DNA of 64,000 nucleotides from Lycorma delicatula (taxonomy: Eukaryota; Arthropoda; Insecta; Hemiptera; Fulgoridae), in contig NC_134460.1 of assembly GCF_047948215.1 (NCBI RefSeq), positions 123,951,324 through 124,015,323 on the forward strand, read 5' to 3'. Position 1 is the first letter of the stretch. Each line of letters begins with the position of its first letter. A model generated the notes under the pieces. That model was not told the origin of the DNA, did not search any database, and worked only from the letters and a program-made list of their open reading frames with translations. Shown here piece by piece: positions 10,740 to 22,195 of the stretch. The position numbers were made by a program, and so were the translations under genes.

Positions 10740-12230
10740 AAATCGGCTGAATCACAAACACGTGGAACTCGGGTACGAATTAACCCAGTTTCTGACTGGT
10801 CAGTTTGCGTCAAAGCATATCTGTGCGCGCAGGTACTGAAACTCTACCTGAATATGATTATGAGGAAGGAGGACGCAGCAGTACAAACCATATTTGAATG
10901 TGATACAGGTTCTTGAAGCACAGGAAAATATGCTCAAGTATTTCTCATACTTGAGAAAATTCCGTATGCTAATCTGAGACAACATCACGAGGTTAATTTG
11001 GAGAACGAACGGGCGTGGATCTTTCGAGGATGTTGGTGTCAATTATCCGAACATAGATGTCTACACTCCTTCATTAAATCAAACTTCCTGACCGGAAATA
11101 CTACTTAGTTTTGCCTGATTGCAATACTGACTGCCTGATTGAAAAACTCACTAACGAAGCATTTCCAATTCTACGTTTATTTGAAATCTTTTCTTTTTTT
11201 TCACCATTAGAACATAAAACGTTTGTTACATTCTTCGTGAATTAGTATGTTTAACTCAGTTTCAACGAAATAGCCTTAAGGCCCCTTCTAATACTGGAGT
11301 CCTCAATTATTGAACTACTTTTCTCTAAATAAATCAATATTAGGGAAATGGAACACCAATCGTATCGTGTTAGGCATAATAAACTCTCATCTCAGAAAAA
11401 AAAAAGTATAATCTTTTTCTAACGTTTTACTATTTCAATCTATTGAAATAAAATTTTTTAATTATTTAAAAATAATTTTTTTTTTTTTAAATAAATTATT
11501 TTATTAAATTTCATTTTTTTTAAATTATATTTAATCGGACTAAAAATAGTTTTCAAACGTTACCCCAAAAGTAGTGAATAGATTATTTTTTTAATTTACT
11601 CATATTTATTCATTTATTAAATTTATTTTTCTTCCCATAACACAAAATATTACCGAATTTACATAGTTTCAAGAGTATTTTCGCGAAGTGAATCTTAGCT
11701 TAGGGTTGAGTATGAACTAATTATGGCAATTTTTTACTGCATTAAAAAGTCATTCAAGAATATTTCTTATTATATTCTTTTTTAAACTTTAGGAAAAGAA
11801 AGAAAGTAAATAAATAAAGTTGTAAAGATTATAACAAATGTCTGCTTTATCACTGAAAGTTCTTAAGCCTTATGTAAATACAGGGAAAATTCAATAACAA
11901 TGTAGCCAGCTTTTATTTAACAAGAGAAAAAGAGAATGGGAAATATTTAAGTAAATACTTATTACCCATTGAAAAATCAAGTGAATTCGTACTACTTTAT
12001 GTTGGTTTTGCAGAATTTAAAACGACTTTAATAAATTCCCATCCTTAATACTTTCAATTTCCACTTAGATATTTCATTTTTATTTTATTTCTTTGTAGTT
12101 GCTTATTACAAATTATTTTTAATAAATAAGGATTTCATTCATACAAGTACATCATAATAATAATAAAAATAATAATAATAATAAATTATACAGAGTGCAA
12201 TAGAGATAGGTAGTTGTGCCAATTCATAGA
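10740..12230. other. Non-coding interval
   Basis: The first ~350 bases have balanced composition and no similarity to other parts of the window. Two overlapping short frames (10,728-10,916 plus and 10,800-11,042 minus) give no recognisable protein. From 11.3 kb it is strongly AT-rich with an AAT microsatellite at 12,154-12,183. Confidence 0.4.
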
Positions 12231-12232
12231 TA

Positions 12233-12936
12233 AAAAAATTTGATGTGTCCACTTGACTTCCTTGTACTCCTATTAAACTACATGTACACATTTTTTAAAT
12301 GAAAAGTACATAAAATTTTATTTCACTAATGACTTCTGATTTTTTTTTCATATTTTTTTTTATTGTTATTATTGAATTATTATTTATTGTATAATTTTTT
12401 TTTACAGAGGTTAATAATTATTAATAAATCAATATATTTAAATTAAAAAAAACTTAAAAAAAAGGAAGTGAAGTCGGATTCGAACCGATGCGATGTGCCT
12501 TCCTCTTATAAGATGCTTAAAATATTTCATTAATTAATGAGGGCTTATTATAGTTATTAAGAAAAAGTCCAAAATCCAAATCTTTTAAATCTTGGGCTTT
12601 TTTGGACATTTTTGGTACTTATTTTCATTGGTTCCAGAGTTATAGCTAAATTAAATTTTAGTTAATGAAATATTTGGAGCTTACAAGGGGAAGGTACATC
12701 GGTTTGAATTTGGTTTTCTTTCCTTTTTTAACTTTTTTTTTAATTTTTAATATATTGATTTATTAATAATTATTAACCTCTGATTGTAAAAAAAATTTAC
12801 AATAAATAATAATAATAAAAATATATATTAAAAAAAAATCAGAAGTTACCTGTATTAGTTAAATAAAATTGTATGTACTTTTAAAAATGTGTATATTTAA
12901 TTTAATAGGCGTACAAGGAAGTCATCGTCCACATTT
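12233..12936. repeat. Family P foldback (copy P2): two inverted ends with a shrunken core
   Basis: Left end 'GATGTGTCCACTTGACTTCCTTGTAC' and right end 'GTACAAGGAAGTCATCGTCCACAT' are inverted copies, and pairing continues inward (AAATGAAAAGTACATAAAATTTTATTTC / CAGAGGTTAATAATTATTAATAAATCAATATATTTAAA on the left, complements at 12,740-12,890 on the right). The core retains 'GAGGGCTTATTATAG', 'GGGCTTTTTTGGACATTTTTGG' and 'ATTGGTTCCAGAGTTATAGC'. Other copies have this terminal module at one end only, so this copy is a rearranged, palindromic version. Non-coding. Confidence 0.75.
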
Positions 12937-13187
12937 TTTTTTTTTTTTTTTTTGTAATCGACTGCTAATCACATCACAATTTATTCGCAATTTGATTAGT
13001 AATATTTCTCATCAAAGTTTAGAAAATTCAGTTGAAAAGTAACGAGGAGATAGATTGGTAGCTCGGCAGCGTGGCAGAAGAATACCAATACAACACGCAC
13101 TACACACACGCATGCACCAACGTGAGTGTGATATACAACAAACGTATTTCTTTCCCTTGATGATATGCCCTTATGATATTTTTATTT
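12937..13187. other. Poly-T run and short non-coding gap
   Basis: A T17 run directly follows family P. The rest shows no recognisable feature. Confidence 0.4.
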
Positions 13188-14034
13188 ATATAGAGTGCAT
13201 CACGAAGTTCCCCAGGGACTTTTATAACTTATTCTACTCGTGAAAATATTGGATAAAGTTCATACAAATATATGTCCTAAAATGCTTCTTTGCGAGTAAC
13301 GGCTAGTAAAAATTTCGCTGTTGTTTATTATTGCCAACTATGAAATAATTTTTTAGATAATCTATTGTATTTCTGTCATTAATAAAAAAATTATTTCAAA
13401 GTAATTTTTATTTTACAATTGTTCTGTATTTTCCAGTTTTTTTTTTTTAACAATAAATTTTGTTTTTACAAACTTTTCACATCATTAAAAACGAATTTGG
13501 TTTTTACTTACATTAAATACGTAATTTTCTGACAAGTTTGGTAATGTACTTTTCTAAATAAAATTCGTATTTTTTTTAACTTTTCTTTGTTTTATTCAAC
13601 TTGACTTACACCATTTTGTTCAAAATTAAATTTTTTACAAGCTTTGTTTTGAATTTTTACGTGTTTATTACCCATTTAACAAAGTTATTTATTGTATGTC
13701 AAACATAAAAACACAGGGTTTTTTACTCAATTTATTGGTTTTCACACCAGATTTTTAAAAAAATACTGCAGAAAAATTCTGGACCTAGTTTATTCGATTT
13801 TTCAGGTAAAAAACCATCAGAAATGGCTAATTCTGCTCCTTAATTAATGTCGTAAAAATTTCAGTACGATCTCATTACACCGGGGTAGCTGAAATCCGAG
13901 CGAAATCTTTCACTATCCACAACTTGCACACAAAGCATTTTAAGCCATATGTTTATACGAATTTTTTCCATTATTTTCACGAGTAGAATAGGTTATTAAA
14001 GTTCCCGGAGTACTTCGCGATATACTCTGTACAT
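13188..14034. mobile_element. Non-autonomous DNA element with ~120-bp terminal inverted repeats
   Basis: The left terminus begins TATAGAGTGCATCACGAAGTTC at 13,188 and the right terminus is the inverse (GAAGT..TTCGCGATATACTCTGTA, ending about 14,034). Pairing runs through CTTATTCTACTCGTGAAAAT and 'AAAATGCTT..TGCGAGT' to the ATTTCGCT word at about 13,312 / 13,895, so arms are about 120 bp with scattered mismatches. Both ends abut TA. There is no transposase ORF. Its core word 'AATGGGTAATAA' and neighbours recur at about 61.0-61.3 kb. Confidence 0.7.
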
Positions 14035-15132
14035 TTATTTTTTAAACTCGAATATTTTTTTGCTTTTATTTAATGTTTTTTTTTTTTTTTCATTTTATTT
14101 ATTCCTTTTAGATTTTAATACTTGCATTTCTTTTTTTTAACAACAAATAAAAGCAGGAACAAAGAAAGTATAATGTTTTTTTTTTAATTTAGCGGTGGCT
14201 TAAACCCCATTCATATAACCTGTATCGTCACTGTTTCATGACTCAGTGGCGCTATAATCATTGCTTTCGTTATCATTTGTACGTACTATAAACCTTTCGA
14301 GTTGCATTTAATTAATTCTGTCTGTCTCGTAACAATTCTGCTTTATTTGTAATTTGCCTTTGTAGCATTCCTCCAATATTCAGAAGACAGTTAAGAAAAT
14401 CTTGTTTCAATTATTTCTTTCATTATATTTTTAAAAATTCAGTTTATAATACAAAGTAATAAAGTTAGAGTATATGAAATTACTGTTTATAAATCTTGGA
14501 AAAGAAAACGACTGGCTTCTTGCTAGATAGGTATGATGTTCTGTCCGCGATACACTATTTCTTCTACTGCATTATTATTATTATTATCAATGCCAACTCT
14601 ACTTCAGGCAACCCAGCTAGAATTATCGGACACCTATATGTTTACCCTTCCTTTCATTTAGGCTTAAAAAGATAATACTAAATAAACATATCAGAATGTA
14701 AACGATGAAAAAAATCTCAGGAAAAGGGCTAATCACAAGAATCCAAAAATTTAAATATTGAGATGTAATAATTCCCTCAATTTTTTAGAAAAAGAAGGAA
14801 TAAAAGCAACACAAAAAATATTGGAAATTAAATAGTTATCATAATACAAGAAACATTTACCATAAAAAAATTCTCATCTAAAAACACGAAATTAAGATAC
14901 TATAAAAGAGTAATTTTACTGGAAGCTTTATACAGTGTAAAAAGTGTTCAGAATTTCTCAAGAAACCATCCAATAAAAGTTGAAAAAAGTGCTTTAAAAA
15001 AAATCCGTGTCTTCTAGCTCGAAGATAATATTTATAAAACAATAAATCAGAAGAAATTTAACAAAATTTAGATCATACAATGAGAAGAAGAAGAAGAAGA
15101 AGAATTTGAGGGGCTCAAATTTTATAGTCGCT
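14035..15132. other. Non-coding interval with small microsatellites
   Basis: AT-rich. It holds an ATT run near 14,570-14,587 and an AAG run at 15,083-15,104. No coding or mobile-element signature was recognised. Confidence 0.45.
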
Positions 15133-16023
15133 TATAAAGAGTGTCCCAAAATGAGTTCACTTTTAATGTTTTATAAAAGACATGTTTTATTTGATAATTT
15201 ATAATATTTTTGTTTTATTAGAAAGTAGTGGTGTGGAGGTAAAATATCTGACAAATGAGCGTCCCGGCCTTGGTTGCACATGTTCACTCTTTTCACAAAA
15301 TTTTCCAAAACGTGTTGACATAACTGCTTGGAAATGTCGGCAATGTTATGTCGAATTTCTTCTTTGAGGTTCTCAATTCTTTGTGGTTTATTGATGTACA
15401 CTTTATCCTTAACATAACACCAATGAAAAAAGTCCATCGCTGTCGAGTCGTATTATCTTGGAGGCTATTCCCTTAACATCGCCTTGAGATAACACGCCCG
15501 TTAAATTTTTCTTGCAATAACTGTACGGTTTCATTGACATTGTGTCATGTTGCACCGTCTTGTTGAAACCACACGTCTTCCACAACCATATCATTAATTT
15601 CAGGCAATAAAAAGTTTGGAATCATCTCATGATAACGAACTCCATTGACGATAACTGCCCCTCCATTTTCATTTTCCAAGAAGTAAGATCCAATCAATTC
15701 CTCAGCCCAAAATTGGTAACAAACTGTAACCCGTCAAGGATGCATAGGAAGTTCTTCAATTTTTTTGGATTTTCTGATCCCCAAATTTGACAATTTTGAT
15801 TATTAACAAAATCGATAAGAAGAAAATGTGCCTCACTGATTTCTTTGTTTGAAAACTCGTTAGGTTATTTTTACAATTTCTACGCATTGTTCGAGTGTGT
15901 ACTTTTCCATAATTTAACCTCAGTGTTTACTGATAACAACATACAAAAATTTCTATTTTGGTTTTACCAAAAAAAAAATGGCGGCTAATTTAAAATATCT
16001 GTTCATTTTGAAACATTCTTTAT
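15133..16023 (-). mobile_element. Internally deleted Tc1/mariner element (DD41D type)
   Basis: Both ends carry an inverted repeat: TATAAAGAGTGTCCCAAAATGAG at the left and the complement of TATAAAGAATGTTTCAAAATGAAC at the right, each abutting TA. The minus strand encodes a broken transposase: start 'MEKYTLEQCVEIVKI' near 15,910, then a jump straight to 'EISEAHF' (first catalytic region, its Asp apparently lost), 'NQNCQIWGSENP', 'VWFQQDGAT' with the second Asp near 15,560, 'VQLLQEKF.GRVISR', and 'DFFHWCYVKDKVYINKP' with the third Asp. The HTH region and about half of a normal ~340-residue protein are missing, and frameshifts are present. Confidence 0.85.
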
Positions 16024-16962
16024 AAAATGGATGAAATTAGATAAAAAAATCAGTTTTAACTTTTTCGTAAAAAAAAAACCAAAATAATCCGGTTCAAAGA
16101 AATTGAAAAAGATAGAAAATTATTAAATATTCCCAAAGAAATATTCCCAAACGAAACACAATGAATGGACTGAAAAAAGGAAACAAAGTTAGGGAAAGAA
16201 TGAAAAAATAATTTTGGAAAAGAAAAAATTCAGGACTACGCATCATGGGTAATTCTTAAGAGATCAGTTCACAAAATAAAAAGAAATAGAATGACACATT
16301 TTAATACCTTTCATTTCCCGTAAAACCTTGTTGATGAGCCGATAACTGGTCAAAAAAGTTTCACCCAAATTTAAAAAAGGGCCATCATTACTGTGTCTTA
16401 ACAATTTCCCGATAGCTTTATTCTAAATTCACCGTTCCCCCACAAAAAAAAAAATCATAATCAATGTAATATTTAAGTACATGTTACTTAATAACTTTAA
16501 AAAAAAACATCTGTTATATACTTCCCCCAAAAAATTGGATATTAAGTCGACTGAAAGGTACCGAGAGATTAAATTAATTTTTTTTTCGATTATAATTAAT
16601 AAAACAATAATTTCTTATTATTTTTCAAGTAATATTTTTAAAAATCGACGTTTCTTAGGAAATGTCGATTAACTAAAATGTTTTAAAATCTCATCAACCA
16701 AAATATTTTTCATAAATTCAAATTCTTATCCAAAAATAATATGGATATATTTTTTTTAATACACAATCAGATCCGTTTTAAATAGACCTGAGATTTAAAT
16801 ATTTAAAAAGGTTGGCAAAATAGTTTATTAGTTTCTTTTTGTCAATCTTGTTTTATATGTGTTCGACTAGATACACATTTTAAATGATGCTTTATAAAAA
16901 GGATTAAGCACAGAAATATTGCATTAGTAATAGGACGGTAATATCGAAAAAATCAGTAACTC

Positions 16963-16999
<37 letters not shown>

Positions 17000-17090
17000 T
17001 AACTTAAATGTAATTTATTTAAGTTTATTTTTCTCTCGATAAGATAGAATTAAATATAATAATAAGACATATTTTACTTATTTTAGTTGA
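16024..17090. other. Non-coding AT-rich interval
   Basis: Many poly-A and poly-T runs; the open frame 16,481-16,672 is compositional. Contains the TA microsatellite below. Confidence 0.45.
16966..16996. repeat. (TA)n microsatellite
   Basis: About 15 uninterrupted TA units. Confidence 0.95.
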
Positions 17091-17441
17091 ATTGGTTAAC
17101 CAATCAACTATATAAACTTATAAATTAAATTCACAAAGTTTCACTTAGAATTCTCTAAGCTTCCTCAGGTGACAATACACATATCGTAGAAAATTCTCTT
17201 TTATACTAAGAAATTAACTGGTCTACTCATGTATCACAGGATACATATAATTATTTAAAGATAATTACTCTGTTACAAGGGTGGGGATAGAATATTGTAA
17301 TCTAGGATGGGTAAACCAGCTAATTTCTTAGTACGTAAGAGAATTTTTATTCTGTATGATGTTTGTAGGAAGCTTAGAGAATTCTAAGTGAAACGTCGTG
17401 AATTTAATTTATAACTTTGTACAGTTGACTGGTTAATATTT
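17091..17441. mobile_element. Foldback MITE with ~135-bp inverted arms
   Basis: The left arm (17,091-about 17,225) and right arm (about 17,308-17,441) are inverted copies. Both contain GTTTCACTTAGAATTCTCTAAGCTTCC (complement on the right), AAATTCTCTT..TACTAAGAAATTA, and the outermost GGTTAACCAATCAACT / AGTTGACTGGTTAAT words. About 80 bases separate them. There is no ORF, so it would be a non-autonomous or foldback-type DNA element. Target-site duplication not resolved. Confidence 0.75.
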
Positions 17442-18302
17442 TCAAGATAATATTTTCAAGTTAAATATATATATTAATAATTATGGCTTATCTAATATTT
17501 GCATGGTATAAATGGAATAAATGTCACATTAATTCAATTTATTTTCGTGTGGTTGTAAACAAGCCGATTAGAATGATTTTATAATCATGAGGAAATATTA
17601 ATAAATTATTTTAGGCGATCATGTTAATTATTTACTTTATTTTATACTTTTCCCAACCCTTTTGTTTACATTATTCCAAAAAAATTTTTAAATCAAGGGT
17701 AGAAAACAATAAAAAAATGAAATAAATGTTTTATCATAGCAATAAATTATTAATAATTTTGTTGTAGTATAACAGTCAAATCATCATTTGAGCCAGTGAT
17801 TATCATCAATCAGTTATTATAACAAGTGTTGAAAATTTGCTGATATTGGTTCAATTTCAGTTACACATGAATTTACTTATTTTGAAAGCAGACACATTTC
17901 TTAATTTTAATTTCCTGAATCATATCGTTACGTAATTTATTTGTAGGTTAAGTCATAATATACAATATTAAATTGCTAATTTTTATCTTACCTGCCGTTG
18001 TAGTAATTACATTTCAAACTGTCTCATCTTATCTTATGGCTCGTTGTGTTCTAATCGGTGCAGTCATTTATTTAAATCGTGCACTGTTATATCTGTCACT
18101 ATTCTTTATTTTTATCCGACATGGGTTTATTTTACTTAATCCGTTAGGTGCTAAATAAACAAAATTATGTTCGATTTTTATAAGCCAAGGGTATTTTACA
18201 TCATACTATACTTTGCGTATAGGGTCGTGAAATGTATCTTTCGTATAGAAAAGATAACAAAGTTGTGCAAAGGCGAGTTGTAGCAATTCTGCTCGTTTAA
18301 GG
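17442..18302. other. Non-coding interval
   Basis: AT-rich, with no domain-bearing frame; 17,973-18,158 is a hydrophobic chance frame. Confidence 0.4.
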
Positions 18303-18462
18303 AGCGGTACTAGATGTTACAACAGTTCTAAATCCAAAATTTACATCTTACGGCCAATCATTTTTGAGTTATGCGAGTTACGTACAGACATCACGCCAAA
18401 ACTAGTAAAAATGGATTCAGGGATGGTTAATCCTTTCTTTATTTCATACAAGGAAGTAAAAA
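18303..18462 (+). repeat. Family P repeat, fragment (copy P3)
   Basis: Contains 'GATGTTACAACAGT.CTAAATCCAAAATTT', 'ACGGCCAATCATTTTTGAGTTATGCGAG', 'ACGCCAAAACTAGTAAAAATGGATTCAGGGATGG' and ends CATACAAGGAAGTAAAAA. This is the end of family P opposite to the GTGTCCACATC end. Confidence 0.8.
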
Positions 18463-18529
18463 TAAATAAAATATTTACCGTAACTGTAAGACTGATCGAC
18501 CGCATTCTGTTTTCTTCTCTTCTTCTTTA

Positions 18530-18830
18530 ATAATTAATCCTAGAATTGGTTTGCACCAGTCTTCCTCATCCGCTAGTTCTAGCGTGTGTTTCTTTTTTCT
18601 ATATGCACGCAATATCCCGTATGATCGGTTTAATATATCCGAGTCTTGGTCTTCCTCATCCATTGTATTCTTCAACTGTATCCTCTATTATGGTACGCAA
18701 CAAATTGTTATACCGTAGTACATGTCTTATCCACGTGCCTCGCCGTTTCTTTAATAAGCTCCGTAAACATGGTACCTCATCAATCTTTCGCATTCTGTCC
18801 TACGGATGTAATTATGACTTTGCGTATTAG
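18530..18830 (-). pseudogene. RTE-like LINE 3' end fragment
   Basis: The minus strand reads 'GTWIRHVLRYNNLLRTIIE', then 'GRPRLGYIKPIIRDIA' after a stop. This corresponds to 'LIGHILRHPGIVALILEG' and 'GRPRLEYVKQIVRDVG' near the C-terminus of the intact ORF at 62-63.6 kb. It is an old 5'-truncated copy of a related lineage. Confidence 0.75.
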
Positions 18831-19074
18831 CGCTCCCACAAATTAGAGAAAGAGACAAAAGAGACAAAATAAGGCAGGCTACGTTTAAATGAATCATGGG
18901 GTAATTTCCTCTCTTAGTCCGCTAATATGACAAACAGAAGATTCACGTGTAAGGCAAGTAGAACAGGAATAAATCCATATGGGTATAAAAGATATCGCTA
19001 ATTGGTAACTAAAAAAAAAACGATTGAAACCAACAAATGAAGCAATTTCTTGAAGATTGCAGTTACGTTTAAAT

Positions 19075-19705
19075 TTACTCTTCGTAAACAGAAGATAATC
19101 CTAAATAGTTATGAATTTCTCTACCCCTAACAAACGGCTCTGTTACGCCCCCGTCTGTCATGGCCCTCACCAATTTATTTTGGAATTTTTTAATAACCTC
19201 AGTATTACTGTTACTCCCGTAGTTAGATTCTACACTTCCACATAGGTTTAAGGACAACTGTAGATCAATAGTTTATTAGATAATGATAACTGTGAGTTTC
19301 TGCCCAGCAACCAGTTTATTTCACTATACTTCATGTTAAGCTGTCCCCTCTTTTTTACCACGTGACCCTTCCACGTCAGGCGACGATCCAAGTGTAGGCC
19401 AAGATACCGTACCAGATCCGTGCAAGGAATATAGATGCCCGTCTGGTGGAATCGTGGACAATCACCCCTTCTCATCATAAATGTCACGCGGCTCAATTTT
19501 TTCTGATTTACCCTTGTTTTCCATTTCGTCAGCCACGAGCCGATCTCGTCTACCTCCCATTGTAGTTTAGCATAGGCTTGATTCGGATCTTCATCATCAG
19601 CTAGGATTGACGTGTTGTCTGCAAACGATAAGACAATGACTTAATCCGGAACAGGAAGGACTGATGAGTAAATCGAATACAGACCAGGCCCCAAAACAGA
19701 AACCT
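19075..19705 (-). pseudogene. Jockey-like LINE, 3' part of reverse transcriptase, decayed (second copy)
   Basis: Minus-strand reading gives 'VSVLGPGLYSIY' (degenerate SQGSVLGPLLY), 'LSFADNTSILA' (catalytic FADD changed to FADN), 'WLTKWK', 'YIPCTDLVRYLGLHLDRRLTW', 'LLGRNSQLSLSNKLLIY' and, in a shifted frame, 'IKKFQNKLVRAMTDGG' and 'EIHNYLGLSSVYEE'. Order and motifs match the 0.6-1.4 kb copy. The segment between SNKLLIY and SNTEVIKKFQ, with the TYG..LWG motif, is partly deleted. FADN and the frame breaks show it is inactive. Confidence 0.85.
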
Positions 19706-20871
19706 TAGGAAGAATAGAAAATTAAATAATTTATTTCTCGTTTCTATTCACCAAACCATAAGCTTTTTACCTAAAAATTAAATATTAAAATAAATACTTA
19801 ACGAACCTAAAAAACTGATTTAAATCGGTAATAGTAAGCCAATTTGTTTTTATTTAATTTAATAAAAAACATTTATATTCCTTAAAAAAACACATTTAAT
19901 ATTTCGTAGTGTATTAATATTATGTAGAGGCTTATATATACATATTAGTTAAAAGAAACGAGTTCAAAGAGAAATCATTGCATAATCTAGTCATGAATAA
20001 AACAGAAGATCCAGTGTTGGAAAGAAAAATTTGAAATTCACATTTAGAAGAAGTAAGCAGCCTGTTTTATGTCATGACAGAATATGTCATTCTAGTTTAG
20101 TGACATATTGCCTAAGGGAAAAATAGAAGTTAGGTATATAAGTAATAGTTTACAGTTATATCACGAACATGATAAATTATTTCGTGTTTTTTTTTTTTTT
20201 TGTAATATCCTAATATAAGAAAGAATAAATTTGGAATTTAAAACAATATTAATAATAAAAGATATTGTGAATGAATAGTAAAATATTTTTTTTTTTAAAT
20301 TAATTGTTAAGAAAGAAAAAATTGGTATGCTGCTGGAAATGAAACACTGTGTAGGCAAAATTAAAAAAAAAAGAAAAAAGTTATTTGGCATTTTGTAACA
20401 CATTAATAAAAAGCCCCGTCAAATAGTAGGAAGAATTTCAAATTGTTTACTGTCAACTGAGTTCTATAAAACAAAGAAAAAAATGAGAATAAACTGTAGA
20501 ATGACAGCTAAACATGGCCTGTTAAAAGGTTGTGTGTTTTTAAATATAAATATATATATATACACAACTTTAAAAATAATAAAAGTAATGAATTTAGAAG
20601 CAATATATTTTTAATTAAAACTAAATATTAAAAAAAAAACCTTTTACCATTACATAATTATTTAAAACAAACTTAAATATATTATAAATTTTTAAAACAA
20701 GAAAAATTTATTCTTATTAAAAATATATCCTGTTAAATACTTCTTGCCTCAAAGTTCAGAGTTCGATACTTGGTATCTCGATTTTATATCAGTTAAAATT
20801 GATCTCAATGCCTGTATATAAGAAAAAACTTACTAACATCCCTGAATATGAAAAAAATCTATCTGACAAAT
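19706..20871. other. Non-coding AT-rich interval
   Basis: Poly-T and poly-A runs; minus frame 20,161-20,403 is compositional. Short TA repeat near 20,548-20,562. Confidence 0.45.
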
Positions 20872-22190
20872 AAAATTACGGCATTTATCGTGTCCACAAT
20901 AAACTTTTGAGCTGACGATGGGTTTAGGGTTGGGGGGATATGAAACGCGAAGATATCTCAAAAATTTCCGAAAGTCGAATCATGGTACCCATTACAATAG
21001 GTAACTTTCTAATGAAATCTACCAAAATATAATAAAATAAAATAGGATTTTTCAAATATTTTAAAACAAATTAGAATAGAAAAAAATAATAAAAACAATA
21101 AATTATTTGAAACAAAATTATTGAAACAAAATTACGGCATTTATCGTGTCCACAATAAACTTTTGAGCTGACGGTGGGTTTAGGGTTGGGGGATATGAAA
21201 CGCGAAGATATGTCAAAAATTTCCGAAAGTCGAATCATGGTACCCATTACAATAGGTAACTTTCTAATGAAATCTACCTAAATATACTAAAATAAAATAG
21301 GATTTTTCAAATATTTTAAAACAAATTAGAATAGAAAAAAATAATAAAAATAATAAATTATTGTTTCAATTACTTTCAAATTGATCCCTAAAAAAATTCG
21401 ACCAAAAATCTCGGTTGATTTTGTTAACGGCCAAAATTGGACCATAGGGGTGGAAATGGGGTGGCCTTTTTTGAAAAAACAAAATATTGCTTTAACGTTT
21501 TTAAGTAAAATATCGAATTTGTTTAAACTTCCTACGATTCTTTGGATAAGGGTCTAAAACTTATCTGTTTTTTTGATATCACCAACCAATGGCTCAGGGG
21601 GTGGAAAAAATGAGGTTTTTAAGACAAAAAAAAAATCATATCTCCATTAATAGCCACAATATCGTATCGGTATAAGTATTCATTAGTCCTGTAAGACATT
21701 ATCTAAAACTTTTGTTTGAAGCAATTTTTGATATGACCAACCCTTACGGGTTGACCAAAACAAAAAATAACAGAGAAACAAAAACATCGCTATAACTTTC
21801 ATGTTAAGAAAGTTCTTCCTATTCTTTGGATAAAAGTCTAAAACACATCTAAATAAAGTTTTTAGACATAACCAACCATTGGCCCAAGGAGTGCAAAAAA
21901 TGGGGTTTTGAAGACAAAAAAATACTATACCTACCCTAATACCTAGAGTATCGAATTGACTTAAAGTGGTCGTTAGTCCTCTAAAGATTACCTAATACTT
22001 TTGTCTGGAACAATTTTTGATATAACCAACTCTTACGGTAAGGGATGATCAAAATGATGAGGCTTATCGTAGTATGCAAAACATGTGAAACTTTTTTTCA
22101 CTTGCAACCATTGTCGTATTGAGTAAATTTGAAGTTTTTCTTAACTTTAAGGATGCTCCTTAGCATCGGTGAAATCGTTTTTCAACTTTT
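20872..22190 (+). repeat. Family Q repeat, rearranged copy (inverted and tandemly duplicated first module)
   Basis: From 21,366 to 22,190 the body follows the family order: 'CTCGGTTGATTTTGTTAACGGCCAAAATTGGACC', 'TTCTTTGGATAAGGGTCTAAAAC', 'ACCAACCAATGGCTCAGGGGGTGG', 'GACAAAAAAAAAATCATA', 'CACTTGCAACCATTGTCGTATTGA', 'GAAGTTTTTCTTAACTTTAAGG'. The first module ('GAGCTGACGGTGGGTTTAGGG ... GTCGAATCATGGTACCC') lies before it in reverse orientation compared with the other copies and occurs twice (20,872-21,127 and 21,128-about 21,364, offset 256 bases). Non-coding; class unknown. Confidence 0.7.
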
Positions 22191-22195
22191 TTTTC

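Noticed and set aside
18546..18846. Plus-strand frames of 94 and 66 codons
   Set aside because: Antisense to the RTE-like GRPRL tail fragment on the minus strand.
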